Shown: in pieces, positions 1 to 5,511 of the stretch
How the letters are laid out: each line of letters starts with the position of its first letter
How positions within the stretch are numbered: position 1 is the first letter of the stretch
Source: Methanomicrobia archaeon LH_S13
GTDB taxonomy: Archaea; Halobacteriota; Syntropharchaeia; Alkanophagales; Methanospirareceae
NCBI GenBank assembly: GCA_023659785.1
Contig: JAGXOR010000079.1
Location: 1-6,428 of the forward strand
DNA: 6,428 bases
Reading direction: 5' to 3'
Made by a program: the position numbers and the translations under genes
Notes under the pieces: generated by a model
Told to the model about the DNA's origin: nothing
The model's database searches: none
What the model saw: the letters and a program-made list of their open reading frames with translations, nothing else

Positions 1-44
1 TGTGGTAGAAAAGATTTATCTGCTCTCTATACACCCCTACCATA
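1..44. repeat. Inverted repeat / possible stem-loop at the left edge
   Basis: TGTGGTAG (1-8) can pair with CTACCATA (37-44), giving 8 pairs including one G-T. The loop contains a small palindrome, AGATTTATCT (12-21). It may continue beyond the window. Part of the loop, GCTCTC (22-27), is complementary to GAGAGC (55-60), so an alternative or pseudoknot pairing with the next stem-loop is possible. No gene is visible in 1-123. Confidence 0.3.
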
Positions 45-56
45 TCACCAAATCGA

Positions 57-101
57 GAGCCAATTCATCCCCCTACATTTCGGAAGGGGACTTCTTGGCT
101 C
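57..101 (-). repeat. Stem-loop resembling an IS200/IS605 end (omegaRNA-type) hairpin
   Basis: GAGCCAA (57-63) and TTGGCTC (95-101) are perfect inverted repeats enclosing a second stem, TCCCC (68-72) with GGGGA (86-90). Read on the minus strand, the order is GAGCCAA, GAAG, TCCCC, a 13-base loop, GGGGA, TGAA, TTGGCTC. The 4x4 internal loop GAAG/TGAA can form tandem G.A/A.G pairs, which suggests a folded RNA. The AAGAAG-(C/T)CCC...GGGG-ATGAA arrangement recalls the hairpin near the 3' end of tnpB in IS200/IS605 elements. No tnpB frame is present beside it, so it would be a solo relic. The resemblance is from memory, not from an alignment. It could instead be a terminator or leader structure for a neighbouring gene. 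Confidence 0.35.
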
Positions 102-120
102 ATAAGTTAATTTTTAATTT
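100..120 (+). promoter_or_regulatory. AT-rich, TATA-like stretch upstream of the SpoIIM-family gene
   Basis: The bases CATAAGTTAATTTTTAATTT directly precede the gene and form the only strongly AT-rich segment there. An archaeal TATA box here would place the transcript start about 25 bases downstream, near the GTG/ATG start candidates, implying a very short leader or a leaderless mRNA. This is a composition and position argument only. Confidence 0.3.
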
Positions 121-123
121 AGA

Positions 124-741
124 GTGAAAAGGAAAATGGAAGGAGAAAAGTTATCGGTGCGTGAATATCTCTATTCTATTAGATTTTATGTCCTGCTCGT
201 TTCTGTTGTTTTCGTTGGCTCCATTATCATAGGGTATACCGGTCTTCTTAATCATATCCCTATTTTAAGCGTTATTTTTGGTATGCAAAAGGAGCAGCTT
301 CAACAGCTCATTGAAGGTATAGAAAAATCCGGGCAATTATACCCTCTTTGGATGGTTGCTTTGCGTGCCTTTGCTCGGGTATTTTTTCAAAACTCTCTTT
401 CATCTTTCCTTAATATCATATTTGGATTACTAATAGGCTTTTTTCCTCTATTTAACATTTTTTTTAATGGTGGTTTTGTTGGATGGTATACACAAGGACA
501 GAATCCAACTGTCTTTCTTGCGATAGTGCCACACGGAATATTTGAGCTACCCGCTTTTTTGCTCAGTGCCGCGATTGGCTTGAGACTGGGACGCGAGGTT
601 TTAAAAAGAAAAGGTGAGAGGCATTTAAAAAAGGAGTTGTGGAATGGTTTGAGGATGTACCTCATCCTGATTTTGCCGCTTCTCCTTATTGCCGCTCTTA
701 TTGAATCCTTCTCGATTGTTGCAACCCTTTCTTTGGTATGA
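124..741 (+). CDS. SpoIIM/DUF95-family integral membrane protein
   Basis: This 205-residue protein is predominantly hydrophobic, with about four likely membrane segments near residues 21-40, 91-115, 129-152 and 177-200. Residues 134-156 carry the family hallmark IVPHGIFELPAF followed by a GLRLG turn, with HG-x-E-LPA typical of the 'stage II sporulation protein M' (SpoIIM, DUF95) family. Archaeal members do not sporulate and their role is unknown; a part in membrane or envelope remodelling or transport is only a guess. Length is normal for the family. The frame opens at GTG (124). An ATG at 136 would give 201 residues and has a GTGA/AGGA-like stretch just upstream, so the true start is unsettled. 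The gene faces the cdh genes and ends 34 bases short of cdhE, so it is not in their operon. Confidence 0.85.
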   Translation: MKRKMEGEKLSVREYLYSIRFYVLLVSVVFVGSIIIGYTGLLNHIPILSVIFGMQKEQLQQLIEGIEKSGQLYPLWMVALRAFARVFFQNSLSSFLNIIFGLLIGFFPLFNIFFNGGFVGWYTQGQNPTVFLAIVPHGIFELPAFLLSAAIGLRLGREVLKRKGERHLKKELWNGLRMYLILILPLLLIAALIESFSIVATLSLV

Positions 742-753
742 AAATGCCAGAGT

Positions 754-763
754 AAAAAAAAAA
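754..763 (-). terminator. T10 terminator tract for the cdhC-cdhD-cdhE transcript
   Basis: A run of ten A on the plus strand reads as ten T on the minus strand, 13-22 bases after the cdhE TAA stop. This is a typical archaeal intrinsic termination signal and suggests that the cdh transcript ends here. Confidence 0.6.
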
Positions 764-766
764 CAC

Positions 767-777
767 CTTTTCTTTTT
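767..777 (+). terminator. Oligo-T terminator tract after the SpoIIM-family gene
   Basis: CCTTTTCTTTTT begins about 25 bases after the TGA stop of the SpoIIM-family gene. Archaeal RNA polymerase commonly terminates at such T-runs without needing a hairpin. The tract overlaps the last codons and stop of the convergent cdhE gene. Confidence 0.45.
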
Positions 778-2374
778 AAGCGACACCTTCAGGCGGCCAA
801 TTCTTCTCCATCCACCCTGGAATCCGTCCACTGTCCCTCGGACCCACAAGCACTGTCCACCCAGTAACATCCTCAGTCTCGCCAGAAAGTCTCGCTGCAA
901 GACCTGGTATCACCAACGTCTTATGCTTTACCTTATCCTCCACTCTAAACGATTCCAGAGCATCTTTAAAGTTCTCTGCATTGAGCTGTCCACCTGCAAC
1001 TGCTGATTCTACTCCTATCCCTTCACTATCCACCACCATCAAATAGGAATCAATCTTGTTAGAACTGATGTCGCTCTCCACCGTGTAATAAGTCAAAGCG
1101 AAATTAGTAGTGACAAAAAGAGGTGATTTCTCCGTTGGATTCCCTACCTCTCTCAATCCCGGCTCTACGCTTACCGGGCGTCGTGGATCCGTATATATAT
1201 TTGCGGCAAGCGTGCGCTCAGGTATCAACGAATGCGGCTCTATCGAGTGTAAAATCATTATATCCGCATATTTTATGATGAATAAGTCTGCAATAATCGC
1301 TTCCCAGTAAGAACTCTCTAAAGCATTTTCTGCTTTATCTCCATCGTTGTCCATCCATGCACTCATAGGCACAGACATCAAAGGATATGCAAGCCCTTTA
1401 TTCCCCTCTATTATCCCTGCACGTCTTATCCTTACAAACCTGGAAAAAGTCTCTTTAAGCCCTTTCCCTGCTGGATACGTCCCCGGGTCTAATACGATGC
1501 CCTCTACGCCAGCAGAGGAGAAAGTCACGGCAAGACTGTTTAGCATATCAAGGTCTGGTGAAAACAACGCAACTGGAACTTTATACTTCTTCGCAAATCC
1601 CAGAAACTCCTTCCAAGTATCCTTGTCCGCAGCGTATATCAGCGGTTTTCTATCTGAAACCTCCTTTAAACCTTCTTCTATCACTTTCGCATTGAATGAG
1701 CAAAGCACAAGAGGAAAATCAGTCTCTTCCGCAGCGAGCTTCACACAGTCCGCAAATGTTTTCGCTTCGCCCGACACAGAACGAACCGCAATCGCATCTA
1801 CCTTTAAAAATTCACCGACATAAAATTTCTGCCAATCTGTTATCTCTCTTACCCGCGCTCTCAATTCCTCTTCCTTCATCGTGTCCCAGACGTCATAAAC
1901 AAGCGCTGTTCGATTAAAAAAAGTACGCTCGTGTCTGTACATGACATCTTCTCCACCTATTTTCCTCGCTTTATCGCCTATTCCTATCTCCACTTCTCGT
2001 ACTTCTGGTGCTAACAGTTCCGCTAACTTCTTTCCTTTTTCTGCGTATTTAGGCTCAAAAAGTGGTGGACACTCCTTTAAATTCTTCTCCCTCTCTATCA
2101 GTAAAGATGCGAAAGCCAAACACGTTTTCTCACCGCATTTGCCACAATTCGTCCCTGGAAGATATTTCCATATCTCCATTGGACTGCTTATTTTCATTTC
2201 CTCATGCCCCCCTTCATTACACCAATTGACATTCTGGAATAAATTTTTGTTTGTTTCTTTCACATTTTCATCCAGACCTGCAATCTGTTCTTTATCGAAA
2301 GGACTATAAAAAAGTATTTTTCGGACACATTTGCCTATTCTCTTTATTATTTGCATCACAACTTTTTTCTCCAT
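776..2374 (-). CDS. cdhE: ACDS complex gamma subunit (corrinoid iron-sulfur protein, large subunit)
   Basis: CdhE binds a corrinoid cofactor and a low-potential [4Fe-4S] cluster. With CdhD it carries the methyl group between tetrahydromethanopterin-type carriers and the CdhC A-cluster, in the cytoplasm. The cluster motif is LPGTNCGKCGEKTC with cysteines 77, 80, 85 and 102 (C-x2-C-x4-C-x16-C), the same spacing as the bacterial homologue AcsC. A TIM-barrel region follows. The C-terminal corrinoid domain includes TTNFALTYYTVESD (422-435), DSEGIGVESAVAGG (449-462) and a closing GWTVLVGPRDSGRIPGW block. The family normally starts just before the cluster motif, matching ATG 2197 (Met60; 473 residues). 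The frame nevertheless stays open to ATG 2374, preceded by AGGAG and 17 bases after cdhD. The extra 59 residues begin with a basic amphipathic stretch. I annotate the long form; the start is uncertain, the identity is not. Stop is TAA. Confidence 0.96.
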   Translation of the reverse strand: MEKKVVMQIIKRIGKCVRKILFYSPFDKEQIAGLDENVKETNKNLFQNVNWCNEGGHEEMKISSPMEIWKYLPGTNCGKCGEKTCLAFASLLIEREKNLKECPPLFEPKYAEKGKKLAELLAPEVREVEIGIGDKARKIGGEDVMYRHERTFFNRTALVYDVWDTMKEEELRARVREITDWQKFYVGEFLKVDAIAVRSVSGEAKTFADCVKLAAEETDFPLVLCSFNAKVIEEGLKEVSDRKPLIYAADKDTWKEFLGFAKKYKVPVALFSPDLDMLNSLAVTFSSAGVEGIVLDPGTYPAGKGLKETFSRFVRIRRAGIIEGNKGLAYPLMSVPMSAWMDNDGDKAENALESSYWEAIIADLFIIKYADIMILHSIEPHSLIPERTLAANIYTDPRRPVSVEPGLREVGNPTEKSPLFVTTNFALTYYTVESDISSNKIDSYLMVVDSEGIGVESAVAGGQLNAENFKDALESFRVEDKVKHKTLVIPGLAARLSGETEDVTGWTVLVGPRDSGRIPGWMEKNWPPEGVA

Positions 2375-2383
2375 TTTTAGAGT

Positions 2384-2388
2384 CTCCT
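2384..2388 (-). promoter_or_regulatory. Shine-Dalgarno sequence for the long cdhE start
   Basis: The minus strand reads AGGAG, nine bases before ATG 2374, immediately after the cdhD stop. This is the main evidence that translation begins at the extended start. The family-typical start, ATG 2197, has GAGG only two bases away (2200-2203) and a G6 run (2207-2212) nine bases away, so it is not excluded. Confidence 0.55.
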
Positions 2389-2391
2389 AAG

Positions 2392-3681
2392 TCATACCGC
2401 CTTACCACTCCACGTGACCCAATCTTCCATCTTCACTTTTTTACCCTCGTCCTCTGCTCCTGCCGCACCGAAAAGCATTTGCGTTATGCGTTTAACCGCC
2501 GCCGCAGCCTTTGGATGCATCATCATAAACATATCTCCACCTGCTACCCCTAATGTCAATCCAGTTATTATCTCATATAAAGGACCCCTATTCACTGCAG
2601 GTCCCCAGTATGAATCCTCTGCAATTGGCGAATTCTTCATCCATGCTTCTCTCGCGCCCCACGCGTTGGTTACACCGCATGAGATGGGAAACGCCAGGTC
2701 CGTAGCGCCTTTTAACGCCGATATCCGCATCCTTTCGATATTTGTGAATGCGTAATCCAGGCCGTAACCAAGCGTAGCGGTTGTAGGGTCTATCACTATA
2801 TCCTCCCTCGGCACGCCCATTTTGAATAAATACCTGTTCAACGTCTTTTGCGCATTTATGTCCAGCTGCGTCCACGAAAGAATAACGTGTCCGTGTTCCA
2901 GCGCCGCTTTTGCTATTCGCTCGTAGTCCATGTTCAGGTTTGCGGAAGCAATTAAACATCTCTCGCCCTCTGCAGCTTCAGCCGCAGCCTCCAGTACCTC
3001 CGGGTCTTTGTCCGGATTGCCAGACCCGCCGATGACAATAGGAACTTTTACTGCTTGCAGCACTTCTTCTACCGTCTTTGCCGCTTCTCTCGCCGACGTA
3101 TCCTTTATCGTTGGGTCCGTGCTTATCAGATGAATCGTAACCATATCAGCTCCGAATTCACGCACGTTCTTCTTCGCCCATTCACCGACGTCTTCCATCA
3201 CGTCCTCGTAATGCCCCCGCACGGCCTTCGCCAGTTTAATAGGCATGTCAAAGCAATCTACGGAAATTACTGGTGGATGCGGCATTTGATAGTCAAAATT
3301 ATAGAAAGGCAAAGCCTTTTCGCCTCCTATTGTTACCGTTCCTTCTCTCGTACCACCATCAGCCGATGTAGCGCCGATTGTAACTTCTTCTATCTGACCT
3401 TTCCATTCCGTTTTCGCAACTTTAAATTCCGTGCGTATTAATTCTAAATTCAATTCCTCCGCTGGTGTCGTCGGTATCTGGGCTTTTTGTACACCTGTTC
3501 CTACTCCTGCTCCTGCACTTATTATGGATTGCAGTGCTTGAGCTATTGAAGGGGGAAGAGCCACGCCACCCTCAGCCAATTCTAACTCTATATCTCCTTT
3601 TATCTTTACGTCCTCCAATTCCACTATATCGTATTTATCCAGTATTTTTGCTATGTCTGCTAAGGTTATTTCCTTTTCCAT
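2392..3681 (-). CDS. cdhD: ACDS complex delta subunit (corrinoid iron-sulfur protein, small subunit)
   Basis: CdhD pairs with CdhE to form the corrinoid iron-sulfur protein of the acetyl-CoA decarbonylase/synthase complex; it is a cytoplasmic TIM-barrel subunit related to bacterial AcsD. At 429 residues it is of normal length for archaeal CdhD. Hallmarks are TSADGGTREGTVTIGGEKALPFY (105-127; key residues G109, G110, P125, F126), VIGGSGNPDKDPEVLEAAA (216-234), DPTTATLGYGLDYAFTNIER (298-317) and FPISCGVTNAWGAREAW (331-347). The N-terminus has an acidic beta-rich module (17-37, with GDIELELAEG), then a Gly/Ala/Thr/Pro linker (about 56-75) and the barrel. It lies 17 bases before the long cdhE start, consistent with one operon. 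Its own Shine-Dalgarno is poor (GAAGAA abutting the ATG), so translation may depend on the preceding small ORF or on cdhC. Stop is TGA. Confidence 0.97.
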   Translation of the reverse strand: MEKEITLADIAKILDKYDIVELEDVKIKGDIELELAEGGVALPPSIAQALQSIISAGAGVGTGVQKAQIPTTPAEELNLELIRTEFKVAKTEWKGQIEEVTIGATSADGGTREGTVTIGGEKALPFYNFDYQMPHPPVISVDCFDMPIKLAKAVRGHYEDVMEDVGEWAKKNVREFGADMVTIHLISTDPTIKDTSAREAAKTVEEVLQAVKVPIVIGGSGNPDKDPEVLEAAAEAAEGERCLIASANLNMDYERIAKAALEHGHVILSWTQLDINAQKTLNRYLFKMGVPREDIVIDPTTATLGYGLDYAFTNIERMRISALKGATDLAFPISCGVTNAWGAREAWMKNSPIAEDSYWGPAVNRGPLYEIITGLTLGVAGGDMFMMMHPKAAAAVKRITQMLFGAAGAEDEGKKVKMEDWVTWSGKAV

Positions 3682-3687
3682 TTCTTC

Positions 3688-3798
3688 TTATGTCTCTTTA
3701 TACTCCCAACATATCCGTGCCGTGCACTGCCACCAAAACGGGAATGATTTGTTCTCCATCCTATAAGTTGTGGAAAAGTCCTTATCCCAATATCTCAT
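3688..3798 (-). CDS. Possible 36-residue small ORF between cdhC and cdhD
   Basis: An ATG at 3798 is preceded by GAGGAG (3802-3807) with three bases between, and the frame stays open for 36 codons to a TAA six bases before the cdhD start. The product would be rich in aromatic residues (four Trp, three Tyr, three Phe) with Cys25 and Cys30; I recognise no family. It has no membrane segment or known motif. Its position suggests a leader peptide or translational coupler for cdhD, whose own ribosome site is weak. The length is within what chance allows, and another frame of the same stretch also reads plausibly, so coding is uncertain. In Methanosarcina a CooC-like accessory gene occupies this slot, and nothing here resembles it. 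Confidence 0.25.
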   Translation of the reverse strand: MRYWDKDFSTTYRMENKSFPFWWQCTARICWEYKET

Positions 3799-3870
3799 CT
3801 TCTCCTCAATAACTGCTTTATCTTTATCTTTCTCTCTCAGCCCTTACTTCGCCGCGTCCTCCTATTCCCG

Positions 3871-5349
3871 CTACTTCCTTTCTTTCCTCTTCACTTTTAT
3901 CTTCCCGATGCTGATGTCCGCATTCTTCAATATTATCTGTATAGGTCTACCGCCTCCCGCTACTGCTCCCGCTCCCGCTCCCGCTCCCGATGCCATCCTT
4001 GGTATAGATGCAGGGGGAACTTGAGCTGCGGGTGGAACTGCTTTTGCTTCTGCTTCTGCTTCTGCTGCTTCCTCTTTTACTGCCCATCCTTCTGTTACCC
4101 GCTCACCGTCAACTTCCCTGATAACTCCTTTCACCACCGGATGGTCTATGCGCTGCAAAAATTCCCTGAGCTCTTCTATGTCTTTCACATCCTCCTCTGT
4201 CGATATCTTGTCCTTCATCTCCTCAGGAATCGCATCCGCTACTCTTTTCTTTAAATCCGATGCCATCCAGACTACACGTCGCCATCCACCATCCGCCTGG
4301 ATAAATTTAGAACTGTAGAAGTATTGTATTCCTATCCCAAGGAATCCTTGTACCTGCTTCCCGCCGCCGACCGAGCCCGCAATGGTCGAGAACGGCAGCC
4401 CCATCGGCGTCTCAGAAACTTTCGACCCGCGATGCACCCATCCTATTCCTTCCACTTCCGGTATGTAAAATCCCGCAACCTCAAAGCAGCCGCAACTCGT
4501 ATGCGGCTTCTCTAAAAACGAATGTAATTTTATTGAGTCGTATTCGCCGCTCGATAGCCTCACCGCAGCTTCGTTTACTCCCGTGTATTCCCCTCCTATC
4601 GGGTCTATACAATCCCCTTTTGGAATAGCGGCGTTGGGTCCTTCGGGGTCAATCCTTGCGGCAGCTCGCGAATCAAACCAGCTCATTGCACCACAAAGCG
4701 CTATCCTGTCCGGCGTGACCACACAAACGTTCGTCGGGGCGAAGGACTGACAAAGCGTGCATTGGTAAAATTCATCCACGTCTTCATCGTGCAGTCCTCT
4801 TGTTTTCTCATCTCTTGCTTTGTATATCTCGTTCGTCTCTTCTAATCTCTTTTCCACCTCCTCTTCGTCTGTTATAAATGTAGCCTCTATGCGCTCGATA
4901 AAGGGCAGTTCCGCCTTGAACAGCATTATCGTTGCCCTTCCTATTTGTTTCAATGATTTCAGTCCTTTCTTCACCGCATCCTTGCTTATCCGTACCCATA
5001 TCTCTCCCCTCTGGTTGAGATGCATATATCCCTGGATATAAGACTGGTATTCGTGATTTCTACGCTCTATAACAGCCTCAAGGTCTTTTTCTATCTGCTC
5101 TCCGTATACCCGGTATATCATTGCATACGCGTATTTGCCGCCTTCCTCCATGTCTTCCAGGTCGGGTCCTATTAGACTGACTTCCCCGTCTTTTATGTTC
5201 TCGGGCTCAGGGTCAAAGAGGACAAGCTCAAATCCCGGTTTAACTTGTCCCCCTAACTCTACATCCATCCCTGCTTTTCTTACCCTTTCACCCTCATACA
5301 TGGGATTTATATCGAAAGGGAACTTTTCCTCCTCTTCTGTCGCTCCCAT
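3871..5349 (-). CDS. cdhC: ACDS complex beta subunit (acetyl-CoA synthase, A-cluster protein)
   Basis: CdhC holds the A-cluster, a [4Fe-4S] cubane bridged to a dinickel site, where a methyl group, CO and CoA are assembled into or released from acetyl-CoA. The cubane ligands are Cys197, 200, 209 and 219 (C-x2-C-x8-C-x9-C in CTLCQSFAPTNVC...LCG). The distal nickel site is Cys286-Gly287-Cys288 in HTSCGCFEV. Both the spacing and the 89-residue offset equal those of Moorella AcsB (Cys506-528, Cys595-597). GSVGGGKQVQGFLGIG (325-340) is also typical. Like other archaeal CdhC it lacks the bacterial N-terminal CODH-binding domain. After residue 425 comes an Ala/Glu, Pro and Gly-Ala linker, then a short basic beta-type tail ending KIKVKRKERK. 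No clear Shine-Dalgarno precedes the ATG. It is probably the first gene of a cdhC-D-E operon. Stop is TAG. Confidence 0.97.
   Translation of the reverse strand: MGATEEEEKFPFDINPMYEGERVRKAGMDVELGGQVKPGFELVLFDPEPENIKDGEVSLIGPDLEDMEEGGKYAYAMIYRVYGEQIEKDLEAVIERRNHEYQSYIQGYMHLNQRGEIWVRISKDAVKKGLKSLKQIGRATIMLFKAELPFIERIEATFITDEEEVEKRLEETNEIYKARDEKTRGLHDEDVDEFYQCTLCQSFAPTNVCVVTPDRIALCGAMSWFDSRAAARIDPEGPNAAIPKGDCIDPIGGEYTGVNEAAVRLSSGEYDSIKLHSFLEKPHTSCGCFEVAGFYIPEVEGIGWVHRGSKVSETPMGLPFSTIAGSVGGGKQVQGFLGIGIQYFYSSKFIQADGGWRRVVWMASDLKKRVADAIPEEMKDKISTEEDVKDIEELREFLQRIDHPVVKGVIREVDGERVTEGWAVKEEAAEAEAEAKAVPPAAQVPPASIPRMASGAGAGAGAVAGGGRPIQIILKNADISIGKIKVKRKERK
3965..4062 (-). repeat. Hexamer repeats encoding the CdhC low-complexity linker
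   Basis: Four perfect tandem GCTCCC units (3965-3988, plus-strand reading) encode the Gly-Ala repeat at residues 454-461. Three TGCTTC units (4045-4062) encode the Glu-Ala repeat near residues 430-435. Both lie in the flexible linker between the catalytic part and the C-terminal tail, where length changes through slippage would be tolerated. Confidence 0.8.
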
Positions 5350-5377
5350 TTTTTATCTTTTATTCGTCTCTGAATAC

Positions 5378-5388
5378 TTCTTAAAGAA
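5378..5388. promoter_or_regulatory. Short inverted repeat TTCTTAAAGAA before cdhC
   Basis: TTCTT-A-AAGAA is a perfect inverted repeat around a single base, 29-39 bases before the cdhC ATG. It could be a regulator half-site pair. Its minus-strand reading TTTAAG also sits where a TATA box would be if the cdhC mRNA were leaderless, which would fit the missing Shine-Dalgarno. Confidence 0.25.
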
Positions 5389-5405
5389 TAGGCATTAAAA
5401 TGATT

Positions 5406-5425
5406 TTCTAAAAAGGTTCTAAAAG
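5406..5425 (-). terminator. Repeated oligo-T motif, possible argF terminator
   Basis: On the minus strand CTTTTAGAA is followed one base later by CTTTTTAGAA, giving T4 and T5 runs about 90-105 bases after the argF stop. These are the only T-runs of note on this strand between argF and cdhC apart from T4 at 5397-5400 and 5404-5407. They could end argF transcripts weakly, or the repeat could be a protein-binding site in the cdhC leader. Confidence 0.25.
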
Positions 5426-5446
5426 AGCCAGGTGCAGTGAACATTT

Positions 5447-5474
5447 GTCAATATTTTAGCCGTGATATTTTAAC
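5447..5474 (-). promoter_or_regulatory. Tandem TATA-like elements upstream of cdhC
   Basis: On the minus strand GTTAAAATATCACG (5474-5461) is followed directly by GCTAAAATATTGAC (5460-5447), repeating the core TAAAATAT with a 14-base period. Either could be an archaeal TATA box; transcription would then begin around 5430-5445 and leave a leader of roughly 80-95 bases before the cdhC ATG. The repetition could equally be a regulator site. The position, between the argF stop and cdhC, supports a separate promoter for the cdh genes. Confidence 0.4.
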
Positions 5475-5511
5475 AATTTGTTCCGCATCCCCGCCTTACC
5501 TTTTACTGTAA

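Noticed and set aside
1941..2309. Long plus-strand frames opposite the cdh genes, for example 1347-1823 and 1941-2309.
   Set aside because: They lie antisense to strongly recognisable cdhE, cdhD and cdhC coding sequence, show Ser/Pro/Phe-rich composition typical of antisense frames, and match no family.
2588..2959. A minus-strand frame of 123 codons inside cdhD.
   Set aside because: It overlaps conserved CdhD sequence in another frame and has no recognisable domain.
3717..3727. Small palindrome GTGC-CGT-GCAC in the cdhC-cdhD gap as a possible terminator or attenuator.
   Set aside because: Only four base pairs with a three-base loop and no T-run after it on the minus strand.
3700..3762. A second frame in the cdhC-cdhD gap reading EQIIPVLVAVHGTDMLGV before a stop, with TAG just upstream, looks protein-like.
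   Set aside because: It has no start codon or ribosome site at its 5' end, is only about 20 codons long, and would need read-through of TAG. I could not match it to the end of a CooC-like protein.
3844..3873. cdhC ends in TAG, which could be read as pyrrolysine in some methanogen-related archaea.
   Set aside because: Read-through would add only a few residues, crossing a second TAG three codons later before a TAA. The protein already has a complete tail and no other TAG is in frame. Ordinary termination is simpler.
5455..5495. A ten-codon ATG frame (MRNKLLKYHG) after argF.
   Set aside because: Too short, overlaps the TATA-like repeats, and is easily expected by chance.
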